DNA from: Streptomyces sp. cg36
GTDB lineage: Bacteria; Actinomycetota; Actinomycetes; Streptomycetales; Streptomycetaceae
Assembly: GCF_041080675.1 (NCBI RefSeq)
Contig: NZ_CP163521.1
Coordinates: 248,001-312,000 of the forward strand
Direction of reading: 5' to 3'
Length of the DNA: 64,000 bases
In this document: positions 7,665-14,562 of the stretch, piece after piece
Layout: each line of letters opens with the position of its first letter
Numbering within the stretch: the first letter of the stretch is position 1
The notes under the pieces: generated by a model
Told to the model about the DNA's origin: nothing
The model's input: the letters and a program-made list of their open reading frames with translations, nothing else
The model's database searches: none
Program-made: the position numbers and the translations under genes

Positions 7665-8245
7665 CAGCGGGGAAGGCGGACTGGGTGGACTTTCGCTCAA
7701 CAGTGCTGATCGTCATCGACGTACAGCACGGCTTCATCAACGGGCACAGCCGCGGCGCACTGCCGTCCATCGTGCGCGTGGTGGATGGGTGGCAGGCAGC
7801 CGGCGGTCCTGTGGTCTTCACCCGCTTCCACAACGAGGCGGGCTCGCCCTACGAGACCATCACCGGCTGGACGCGGCTTCGGACTCCGCAGGAGCAGGCG
7901 CTCGTTGAGGAGCTTGCTCCGTACACCGATGCCGCGACGGTGATCGACAAGGCGCAGTCGTCCGCTCTGACGCCCGAGGCGGCTCAGCTGTTGCGAGACC
8001 GTGGCTGGCGCGATCTGGTGCTGTGTGGCATCGATACGGACGCCTGTGTCTATGACACGGCGATCGCTGCCTATCAGGCCGGCTACCGGCCGTGGATCGT
8101 CACCGATGCGTGTGCCTCGACCGGCGGCGCCCAGTACCACGACGCGGCTCTGCTGCTGGCCGCCCGGAATATCGGCGCCGCGCACCTGACGACGGCCGAG
8201 AGCGTCCTGTCGCGGATCACCGGGGCGCAGGAGGCGCGCGCGTGA
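7661..8245 (+). CDS. isochorismatase-like cysteine hydrolase
   Basis: The 194-residue product has the catalytic triad of this family: Asp in VLIVIDVQHGF, Lys in ATVIDKAQSSA, and the nucleophile Cys in GIDTDACVYDTA. Known members hydrolyse isochorismate, nicotinamide or other amides; the substrate is not predictable here. Both ends overlap their neighbours by GTGA, the upstream HTH protein and the downstream flavoprotein, so the three are co-translated. Confidence 0.92.
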   Translation: MTAGKADWVDFRSTVLIVIDVQHGFINGHSRGALPSIVRVVDGWQAAGGPVVFTRFHNEAGSPYETITGWTRLRTPQEQALVEELAPYTDAATVIDKAQSSALTPEAAQLLRDRGWRDLVLCGIDTDACVYDTAIAAYQAGYRPWIVTDACASTGGAQYHDAALLLAARNIGAAHLTTAESVLSRITGAQEARA

Positions 8246-9168
8246 ATGCTCTGTCGTACGACGCGGACGTGCTGGTGGTGGGCGCCGGGCCGGCTGGGGT
8301 GGCGGCAGCGGTCATGGCAGCCAGCCTCGGTCTGGCGACCGTGGTCGTGGAAGCCGGCGCGGTCGGCGGGCGGCTGAACACGATTGAGGCGCTGGAGAAC
8401 GTGCCCGGCGGCTGGACGACGGGCGTGCACCTGGCCGAGGCCCTCAGTGCAGACCTGACGCGGCTGCAGCAAGCTGGTCTGTGCACCCTGGTGCGCGGAC
8501 GTGCCACGAGGGTCGGCTGCTATGCCGACCGGGTTGAGCTCGCCCTGGAGGACGGACGTACCTTCCTCGCGCGGACCGTCGTGGTCGCCACCGGGGTGGC
8601 CGCTCTCGCACCGCGCGACGTCGACTGGGTGAGCGTGCCGGATCAGTTCTCCGCACCCCCGCTGTGGCGTACTCCTCCAGCGGCGTGCACCGGTGCGACA
8701 TTCGTTCTGGGAGGCGACCGGCCGCTGGGTACGTGGCTGCGTGCCCATGCCGACGCAGGGACGACTCTGCACGTCCTGTACCCGCCGGCAGATGACTACA
8801 AGATCGAGGAAATCGCGCGGGACGAACACGTGCGCCTTCTCCCGGTATCCCATGTGACTCTCGCCCGGCTCTCTGACGGAGACGGCTGGAGGGTGCTGGT
8901 CACGGACCGGAAGGGAGCCCGGCGGGCCCACGCGGCGGCAACAGTCCTGGGCAACCTGGGCAGCAAGGCCGCCGCACCCGACGGCGTCGTGCAGGGTGAG
9001 GACGGCTACTGTCCGCCCGGAGAGCAGCATCACCGCATCCGCATCGCCGGAGACCTGCGCTCGGCGCGGTTCCAGCGCATCGTGACGGCGCAGGGGTCGG
9101 GCGCGCAGTGCGTGCTTGCCCACTACTACGCCAGCACGTCACAAGCGGGGAAGGACCAAGCACCGTGA
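8242..9168 (+). CDS. thioredoxin-reductase-like flavoprotein lacking the CxxC motif
   Basis: The 308-residue protein starts at GTG 8242 in a GTGA overlap. It has an N-terminal FAD-binding Rossmann motif (VLVVGAGPAGVAAAVMAASL, with the downstream VVVEAGAVGGRL), the second FAD motif (TVVVATGVAALAPRD) and a C-terminal region with ATVLGNLG and IAGDLRSARFQRI, the pattern of thioredoxin-reductase-like oxidoreductases. The redox-active CxxC expected in the central domain is absent, and the NAD-site loop reads FVLGGDRPLG rather than a typical GxGxxA. It is therefore more likely a redox-partner or ferredoxin-reductase-like flavoprotein, or a degenerate one, than a true thioredoxin reductase. Another GTG (9165) overlaps its stop, but that frame has no credible continuation. 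Confidence 0.85.
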   Translation: MNALSYDADVLVVGAGPAGVAAAVMAASLGLATVVVEAGAVGGRLNTIEALENVPGGWTTGVHLAEALSADLTRLQQAGLCTLVRGRATRVGCYADRVELALEDGRTFLARTVVVATGVAALAPRDVDWVSVPDQFSAPPLWRTPPAACTGATFVLGGDRPLGTWLRAHADAGTTLHVLYPPADDYKIEEIARDEHVRLLPVSHVTLARLSDGDGWRVLVTDRKGARRAHAAATVLGNLGSKAAAPDGVVQGEDGYCPPGEQHHRIRIAGDLRSARFQRIVTAQGSGAQCVLAHYYASTSQAGKDQAP

Positions 9169-9242
9169 GGGCCTTCTCTCGCTCCGCCACGTCCTCCGAC
9201 GCGCGGCGCACCGCCGCACGCCGGTCAGCGATCACACCGTTC

Positions 9243-9890
9243 CTACGGCTGGGGCGCGTTGAACGGCTGGCTCAGGTGGCTCGGCCGCGCGGTCTCCGGG
9301 GCCTGACTGTCCTCGATGTGCCGAGGCGTGAGCGCCTTGAGGGCGGCGTGGAGCGTCTCTGTGCTGTGCTTCCACCGCTTCGGGGCGATGAGCTTGAGGC
9401 GGGGGGCGTGCTCGGGGGCGAGGACCTGGCTCTTGCAGTCGATGACCGGGATGAGCCCGAGGTTGTGCCCGTAGAGCAGTACGGGCTTCTGGGCGATGAG
9501 GGAGCGCAGTTCGAGGCGGGCGAAGGGGCCGAGAAGGTTCACCCGGCTCCCGGCCCGTTTCTGCTTGCCCACGATGACGAGCCCGTCGAGGCTGCCTGCC
9601 ACGCTGCCCCAGTCGTAGGGACGTTCCTCGCTGAACGTGTTGCTGTAGTGGAGGATGTCGACACCGGGGGGCAGCTGTTCGGTGATCTGCGTGAGCCAGT
9701 TGTCCCATTTGGGGTTGTTCCTCGCGCGCGGCGCCGCGCTGACGTAGACGCGAACCGGGGCGCCGGGAGCGCGGGCGGCGGCGATGCGTTCCATCGCTGC
9801 GGCGAATCGACGCTGCTGCGCCGGGCTGGCGAAGGTCTCCACGTCGAGGTCGAGGGACTCGGTCGGCGTCGTATGCATGGTGCTCATCAT
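9243..9890 (-). CDS. hypothetical protein, possibly nucleoside 2-deoxyribosyltransferase-like
   Basis: The start is among ATG 9890, 9887 or 9878; a GGGCAGGGG run lies just upstream. The 215-residue product has a soluble alpha/beta look: RVYVSAAPRARNNPKWDNW, LPPGVDILHYSNTFSEERPY, GSLDGLVIVGKQKRAGSRVN, GPFARLELRSLIAQKPVLLY. The order (strand with Arg-rich loop, then 'DGLVIVG', then a helix with Glu and a 'KPVLLY' strand) recalls nucleoside 2-deoxyribosyltransferase or TIR-like nucleoside-binding folds, but this is a loose resemblance. It converges with the flavoprotein gene, with 74 bases between them. Confidence 0.65.
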   Translation of the reverse strand: MMSTMHTTPTESLDLDVETFASPAQQRRFAAAMERIAAARAPGAPVRVYVSAAPRARNNPKWDNWLTQITEQLPPGVDILHYSNTFSEERPYDWGSVAGSLDGLVIVGKQKRAGSRVNLLGPFARLELRSLIAQKPVLLYGHNLGLIPVIDCKSQVLAPEHAPRLKLIAPKRWKHSTETLHAALKALTPRHIEDSQAPETARPSHLSQPFNAPQP

Positions 9891-10028
9891 CCCCTGCCCG
9901 GGCCCGGTGCTTTCCCGAAGGGCTGGAGGGAGGGCCTGAGCCTGGCGGTGCGTCAGGAGGCTTCTGTGCCAGGCCGACACGGGCGGAGGCGGGCTGTCGT
10001 GACGCACCGTGAGGGGGGTACTGTGCCC

Positions 10029-10274
10029 GTGAATAAGATCAATACAGACATGCTTGAGCCCCGCGAGGCTGCACTCCGGGGCACGGCCGCAGACCTACAA
10101 AGGGATGGTCTCGACATGGATCAGGGTACCCATACCCTCTGCCAGACGAACAAGGCACCCGCCTCCGTAGCAGCGATGACCTGCGCGTCGCTCCGGACGG
10201 GTGCCTTTCCCATGCTTCCGCACCGGACCGGGCGCGGACACATCTCTCCCCTGGCGGGGGTCGAGATGACGTAA
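10029..10274 (+). CDS. possible small ORF, 81 codons
   Basis: GTG 10029 follows a GAGGGGGG purine run by about 8 bases, and the frame begins VNKINTDMLEPREAALRGTA, lower in GC than its surroundings. The second half contains the structured segment 10152-10207 and reads like non-coding sequence. It may be a short leader peptide in a 5' regulatory region rather than a stable protein. Confidence 0.3.
   Translation: MNKINTDMLEPREAALRGTAADLQRDGLDMDQGTHTLCQTNKAPASVAAMTCASLRTGAFPMLPHRTGRGHISPLAGVEMT
10152..10207 (+). terminator. hairpin with 10-bp outer stem
   Basis: AAGGCACCCG at 10152-10161 pairs with CGGGTGCCTT at 10198-10207, with a nested AGCGA/TCGCT stem inside and a short T/C-rich run after it. 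It could be a terminator or an attenuator upstream of the 10488-11893 gene pair. Confidence 0.5.
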
Positions 10275-10487
10275 AAGTTAGGCGGATTCCCCGCCGGGAC
10301 GTTCAGCTCCCTAGGTGTTCACAGCACCTCGGCTGACGCCCCATCTGCCACCAGAAGGCCTGCCAGCCCTCTGAAGGGTCTGTCCGCCCGGTTGCCGCCG
10401 GCCGAACAGTTCGATCTCGGTTCACGCGAACCAGCGCCACAGGCGCCTTTTTCATGCCCTCTTCCCTTCACGAAAGAGGCACGACTC

Positions 10488-10619
10488 ATGTTGCAGCATC
10501 ACGCTGCTCTTTGCCAGCCCACCCATGACCGTTTGGCGCATTTTGCGGCGTCTTCCCGGTCACATTTCACGTCACGGCGCCGGTCGCGCCTGCGTGAAAC
10601 CGTCGTGTCGGCGCCGTGA
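10488..10619 (+). CDS. possible 43-aa leader peptide
   Basis: ATG 10488 is preceded by GAAAGAGG, and the TGA overlaps GTG 10616 of the next gene. The peptide begins MLQHHAALCQPTHDRLAHFA and ends in an Arg/Ser-rich tail. The frame runs through the inverted repeat 10571-10620. It could be a leader whose translation controls folding of the hairpins that follow. Confidence 0.35.
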   Translation: MLQHHAALCQPTHDRLAHFAASSRSHFTSRRRSRLRETVVSAP

Positions 10620-10620
10620 C
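10571..10620. repeat. 12-bp perfect inverted repeat ahead of the winged-helix gene
   Basis: GTCACGGCGCCG (10571-10582) is exactly complementary to CGGCGCCGTGAC (10609-10620), with 26 bases between. It directly precedes the much longer hairpin at 10623-10702, so two stem-loops follow each other at the 5' end of the gene. Confidence 0.7.
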
Positions 10621-11893
10621 GGCGCTGGTGCTGCGGGCACGGCGAGTACCCCGTCCAGAGTCGGATCTGGGCGGGGTACTTGCCGTGCCCGCAGCACCAG
10701 CGGGGGAGCAGTGTGTCGCGACGACCAGGTCGCGGCGGTCGGGGCCGCGGCGGTGGCTGCGGTCGGTGCAGTGGCTGGTGGCCGCCGGGCTGCACCCGCG
10801 TGCCTCGGAGACGACGCTGATGGTCGCGCGGGACCTGGCGGGCCGGATGGATTTCGATTCGGGGCAGGTCCGTTACTGCCTGGAGGGCATGGTGGCGCGC
10901 CTGGGCATGTCCCGGGCGACGATCAGCCGGCACGTGGCGTATCTGCGGGAGCTGGGCGCGCTGGTGTGGGTGGAGCGCGGGAGCCGGGCCAATGTGCGCC
11001 GGGCACAGGGGCTGGGCGGGTACGCGGGGACCGCGACGGTGTACGCGGCGGTGATCCCTCCCGTCTACGACCAGGCGCACGGGCACATGGTCGTCGGCTC
11101 CGGCTACACGGCCCGGATCGTCATCGATCAGCGTGGCGCTCTTTCTGTTTCCGCTCAGGAAGGCGAGCCTGGGGCTGTCGCGCCTGTGGATGTCCCGATG
11201 GGGTCCGGGGCCTGTGAGACCCCTTCCCGTACCGGGGTTAAGGAAGTGGGTCAGAGGAAGGTAGTGGGGGGTTGTAGAGACACCTCGCGCAAGCGCGCGA
11301 GCCGCCCCAGGACCCGGATCTCCCTTCAGAGCACGCTGGTGAACGGCCGACGTCGCACGGCGGGCGACGTCCGCCAGGCCGGGCGAACGGTCCGCCTGGT
11401 GCGGGCACTTGTCGCCTGGACCCAGCCGGTGCCGCTGCGACGGCTGGAGTACGTGCTGCGTCCGCTCACCGACCAGGGCCTGAGCGCCTACGAGATCGCC
11501 GCCGCACTGACGGCGCTGTGCTCCGGCACACGGTGGCGGCCACAGCGCCCCGACGTGTTCATCCGCCAGCGGCTCACCGGCATGACGGCCTACGACCAGC
11601 AGCTGGCAGCCGAAGCCGAGACGGAAGCCGCCCGGCCTTCCGCCGAGCCGATGGCCAATCCTGAGTGGTCGGCATGGATCCAGCTCCAGCGCCGTGAGCA
11701 GGCACAAGCCGGCGATGCGCGGACCGATGCGGATCGCGCCGCGGCCCGGCTGGACTGGAACATCTGGCCCGAGGTGATCAACCACATGGAGGAGGACCCC
11801 GTCGACGCCCTCGACCTCTATGGCGCGCAGCTGTGCTCGTTCGCCGTCAGCCAGGCCGCCCGCCACGACGCCGGAGGCAACGGCTGGCTCTGA
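10616..11893 (+). CDS. winged-helix DNA-binding protein (rep/regulator-like)
   Basis: The frame is open from GTG 10616 and encodes up to 425 residues. The first 30 or so codons are the hairpin 10623-10702, so the true start may lie downstream, before RRWLRSVQWLVAAGLHPRAS. Residues about 70-115 form a winged helix (YCLEGMVARLGMSRATISRH, then VAYLRELGALVWVERGSRAN). The middle part is low in conserved features (Arg/Ser-rich linker). The C-terminal 150 residues are helical (RLVRALVAWTQPVPLRRLEY, YEIAAALTALCSGTRWRPQR), and the sequence ends with LYGAQLCSFAVSQAARH. Proteins of this layout are common on streptomycete plasmids and chromosome arms; a role as replication-associated or transcriptional regulator is an inference. 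Confidence 0.78.
   Translation: MTALVLRARRVPRPESDLGGVLAVPAAPAGEQCVATTRSRRSGPRRWLRSVQWLVAAGLHPRASETTLMVARDLAGRMDFDSGQVRYCLEGMVARLGMSRATISRHVAYLRELGALVWVERGSRANVRRAQGLGGYAGTATVYAAVIPPVYDQAHGHMVVGSGYTARIVIDQRGALSVSAQEGEPGAVAPVDVPMGSGACETPSRTGVKEVGQRKVVGGCRDTSRKRASRPRTRISLQSTLVNGRRRTAGDVRQAGRTVRLVRALVAWTQPVPLRRLEYVLRPLTDQGLSAYEIAAALTALCSGTRWRPQRPDVFIRQRLTGMTAYDQQLAAEAETEAARPSAEPMANPEWSAWIQLQRREQAQAGDARTDADRAAARLDWNIWPEVINHMEEDPVDALDLYGAQLCSFAVSQAARHDAGGNGWL
10623..10702 (+). promoter_or_regulatory. 80-nt almost perfectly paired hairpin over the start of the 10616 frame
   Basis: The left arm 10623-10659 pairs with 10666-10702, giving a 37-bp stem with a 6-base loop (GTCGGA). Only two positions are not Watson-Crick, and both would be G-U pairs in RNA. 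The arm begins CGCTGGTGCTGCGGGCACGG. A stem this long over the first codons of a gene is unusual. It could block translation, terminate an upstream transcript, or be a DNA-level site such as a replication or recombination palindrome. Confidence 0.7.
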
Positions 11894-12148
11894 TTCAGAC
11901 TTCTTGGCGGGCAGCCATGAGAGGGCGGGATCGTCGCCGGTGGCGCCTACCGGCGGCCGCAGCAGCTAGGCGTCACGCATCCGGCATCCGCTGCGGCGCC
12001 CCTGAGCCCGCGCTGGCTTGTCCGGTCCTCGGGGGAGGACCCGGCGGGCAGCGGTCCGTGCCCTTGCTGTTGGGGCGAGTCCGGCCCGGTTGTCAGTGGC
12101 AGCGAGCACAATGCTGCCAAGTCACTCATCTGCACCATAGGGAGCACG
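11894..12148. other. intergenic, promoter side of the CoiA-like gene
   Basis: No coding frame with a ribosome-binding site is visible. The right end carries AGGGAG 5-10 bases before ATG 12149. No clear hairpin was found. Confidence 0.4.
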
Positions 12149-12916
12149 ATGGATCGGCGCCTCATACAGACCGCGGTCTTTGGCAGTCCGGACTCCGACG
12201 ACCCGGCGATATGCCCGGAGACCGTGGACGAGCTGAAGGCATTCCGGCTCGCGCACCAGGATCAGACGATCTGGTGCGGCACCAAGTTCGAGGGCGGCTG
12301 CGGCCGGCGGCTCACCACGCGGCTGTGCACCGACAAAATCTGCCACTTCGCGCACTACGGCTCCGACGGTTCCGGAGAGCCCTGCGGCCGCACGGCGAAG
12401 GGCAAGGACAGCGCCAACCACCTCTTCGCCAAGGCCCATCTGACGTCCTGGCTCCACTCACAGGGCCTCACGGCAGCGTTCAGCTATCCCGAGCCGCTGG
12501 GCTCCGCCGTTCTCGCCCAGCTCGAGGACGGGCGCACCCTGCTGGTCCACCTCGCCCGCAACCGACCCGTCGACTGGAACAACAGTTCCTGGGAGATCAT
12601 CCTCGGGCCCGGCGTCCCCGTCCCCGCCTACATCCTCAACCAGCGCGGATACGTCCAGCGTCTCCGCTTCGAGGACCGGCCCGGCGGAGGGACCGTCATG
12701 CGGTTCGGTACCGAACATCCCGGCCAGGGCACCACCTGGGACACCCCCGACCACGTCACATTGACGGCCAAGGGCATGGACACCACTACCCGGCCCGACG
12801 CCGTACGCGCACCACTGAGCAACCACCCGACCCAGCAGCCCCCGGGCACGAACACGCCTGCGCGCGCGATCGTCACCCTCACCTCACCGCCGCAGACGGC
12901 CCCCACGGTGCGCTAG
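12149..12916 (+). CDS. CoiA-like competence-family protein, N-terminal part (split by in-frame TAG)
   Basis: ATG 12149 has an AGGGAG site. The 255 residues before the TAG show a Cys-rich zinc-ribbon-like stretch (WCGTKFEGGCGRRLTTRLC, then CHFAHYGSDGSGEPCGRT) and a restriction-endonuclease-like core (SANHLFAKAHLTSWLHSQGL, then VLAQLEDGRTLLVHLARNRP). This is the pattern of CoiA-family or related nuclease proteins that bind zinc ahead of a PD-(D/E)xK-type domain. The frame stops at TAG 12914-12916, but the same frame continues without another stop to 13807. The protein is therefore either truncated, read through, or a recent pseudogene. Confidence 0.7.
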   Translation: MDRRLIQTAVFGSPDSDDPAICPETVDELKAFRLAHQDQTIWCGTKFEGGCGRRLTTRLCTDKICHFAHYGSDGSGEPCGRTAKGKDSANHLFAKAHLTSWLHSQGLTAAFSYPEPLGSAVLAQLEDGRTLLVHLARNRPVDWNNSSWEIILGPGVPVPAYILNQRGYVQRLRFEDRPGGGTVMRFGTEHPGQGTTWDTPDHVTLTAKGMDTTTRPDAVRAPLSNHPTQQPPGTNTPARAIVTLTSPPQTAPTVR

Positions 12917-12940
12917 GACGACGCAGTCAAACGCGCCGTC

Positions 12941-13807
12941 ATGCACCTCGACCGCGCCCGCCGCGAACCCCACCGCCTGTACGCCGCGGTGCGCACCATC
13001 AAGCGGCTCCTGGAGAACGAGACGATCCCGCAGGACATTGCCCGGCTGCGCATCGCCCTCGACCACGGCGAGCGGCTGATGGACGAGCGGACCCGGGAGC
13101 GCACGGCGATCCTGCGGCAGCTGCAGGACTCGCCCACGGCCCTGCTTCTGGCCAAAGCCGACCGGCTGATGGGAGACGAGAACGTCTCGATCGCGGAGCG
13201 GGAGATCCTCCGCCATGCACGGGAGAAGTACCGCTCTGTTCGGAGCAAGCACCACCGGATGGAGGAGGAGCGCAACGCTGCCCGCAGGGTCCAGCAGGAA
13301 CAGCAGCGCCACCAGGTGGGACAGCAGGACAAGGAAGAGCGGCGGCGACAGGCAGAACAGCGCAAGCGTGCTCGCGCGCAGGAAGAGGCCGAGCACCGTG
13401 AACGGGCCGAACGAGCCGAGGCCGAGCGACGGGCAGCAGCGCTCCAGGCGGAGAAGGAACACGCCGAGAAACTCGCCTACCTCACCCCGTTCGTCCTCGG
13501 GGCGCTGAAGAAGGCGGCCCGGGAAGAACGCCTCACCGCCTGGGAGGAGTTGAGAGAGCGCACCGGGCAGCGTGAACTTGCTCGCCTCAGCCACGCAGAC
13601 CGGCTGACAGTCCTGGAGGCCGTGGAGGAGAAGACCCGCCCCGACGCCCCTTTGTGGTCATCCGTCCTCGCCGCCGCCGGCACCGGCGAAGCGCTGCGCC
13701 TGCATCGCGACCTCGCCGAACGCCTCGATCGCCCCCTGCCCGAGGATGACACTGAGCTCCTCGCCCAGGTCACCGCGGAGTGCGCCCGGCTCCGCAGCCA
13801 GTGGTAG
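12941..13807 (+). CDS. C-terminal continuation of the CoiA-like gene: helical, coiled-coil region
   Basis: This frame is the same phase as 12149-12916 and joins it through eight sense codons (DDAVKRAV) after the TAG. It begins MHLDRARREPHRLYAAVRTI and continues as a long Arg/Glu/Gln coiled coil (RRVQQEQQRHQVGQQDKEER) followed by a helical C-terminal domain (LAYLTPFVLGALKKAAREER, LHRDLAERLDRPLPEDDTEL). ATG 12941 has no obvious ribosome-binding site, which favours its being the downstream half of one original gene of about 553 codons. It ends at TAG 13805-13807 just before a palindromic terminator. Confidence 0.65.
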   Translation: MHLDRARREPHRLYAAVRTIKRLLENETIPQDIARLRIALDHGERLMDERTRERTAILRQLQDSPTALLLAKADRLMGDENVSIAEREILRHAREKYRSVRSKHHRMEEERNAARRVQQEQQRHQVGQQDKEERRRQAEQRKRARAQEEAEHRERAERAEAERRAAALQAEKEHAEKLAYLTPFVLGALKKAAREERLTAWEELRERTGQRELARLSHADRLTVLEAVEEKTRPDAPLWSSVLAAAGTGEALRLHRDLAERLDRPLPEDDTELLAQVTAECARLRSQW

Positions 13808-13923
13808 AGGGTGACCAATGATTCCCCAGGCATTCGGGTTCTGCCATATGGAGAACACGGAGTCCGGGGTTGTGCCGCTTCGCCATCAACCAGGCTGCAG
13901 CTGCGGCTCGCTGCTATTGACGT

Positions 13924-13961
13924 GTAGGGGCCTCGCCAAGACGTCTTGGCGAGGCCCCTAC
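13924..13961. terminator. 38-bp perfect palindrome between convergent genes
   Basis: GTAGGGGCCTCGCCAAGAC is followed at once by its exact complement, giving a 19-bp stem with no spacer. It lies between the plus-strand CoiA-like gene and the minus-strand immunity gene, as expected for a bidirectional terminator. Confidence 0.8.
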
Positions 13962-14038
13962 CTGCTTACCGACCGAGTCAGCGGCGGCCGCCAGGGACGG
14001 CCGCACATTTCGGAGGGGAAGTGGATGTCTACGGTGTA

Positions 14039-14560
14039 TTACTCGTCGTCAGTAAGACGTGATCCGTTCATTTCCCCAGGAACCCAGTTGATGCACGCGG
14101 GACGTTCTCCCGTTTCCGCTCTGCAGAACTCCTCCAGGGCGGCGCGAACCTGAGTTGCCGGAAGTGTACTTTGAGCATCGTAGAAGAGAGGGAACCCTGG
14201 GTCGGAGACGACCCGTGGATCAAAATCTGGCGGAGTCGGGTTGTCCGATACCCAGACACTCTGAGAGATTTCATCTTTCCTTTCGTCAGCGCGCTCGGCG
14301 CTGACGAACCAGGTGAGGCCGCCGTACCCCGTTGCAGCGTTGACGGACACACGCAGGTAATTGTCGGGCCACCAGTCGAAGGTGTCCGCTGTATGGCGCC
14401 TGTCTGCAAACATGAGACATGCGGATTCGCCCGCGCTGATACCGGGAGCGCCAAGGTCCTCCGATTTCATGTTCTCCATGATTTCGTTAATCAAGCCCAG
14501 CTTCTCCTCCCATGTTTCAGCGTAGTAATAGGTTCCGTGGATCACTGCGTTCAGGATCAA
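14039..14560 (-). CDS. Imm1-family immunity protein
   Basis: The gene follows the toxin gene directly: TTG 14560 lies 2 bases after the toxin stop, with GGA 6 bases upstream (GGACTAGATTTG). The 173-residue product begins MILNAVIHGTYYYAETWEEK if TTG is read as Met. It contains the block typical of Imm1 proteins near its C-terminus: WVSDNPTPPDFDPRVVSDPG, FPLFYDAQSTLPATQVRAAL and GERPACINWVPGEMNG. Imm1 proteins are known to neutralise deaminase-type polymorphic toxins, which matches the gene next to it. The N-terminal frame upstream of the TTG overlaps the toxin gene and is not needed. The gene is less GC-rich than the window average. Confidence 0.85.
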   Translation of the reverse strand: MILNAVIHGTYYYAETWEEKLGLINEIMENMKSEDLGAPGISAGESACLMFADRRHTADTFDWWPDNYLRVSVNAATGYGGLTWFVSAERADERKDEISQSVWVSDNPTPPDFDPRVVSDPGFPLFYDAQSTLPATQVRAALEEFCRAETGERPACINWVPGEMNGSRLTDDE

Positions 14561-14562
14561 AT

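Noticed and set aside
10152..10207. tRNA-like or riboswitch structure
   Set aside because: The stem is single with one nested helix; there is no cloverleaf, anticodon arm or known riboswitch core.
9108..10274. 388-codon plus-strand frame overlapping the 9243-9890 gene
   Set aside because: The minus-strand protein is clearly real in this region. Only the GTG at 9165, which overlaps the flavoprotein stop, and a possible small ORF near 10029 are of interest.
11833..13401. 522-codon plus-strand frame over the CoiA-like gene
   Set aside because: Arg/Pro/His-rich shadow of the CoiA-like frame, no ribosome-binding site.
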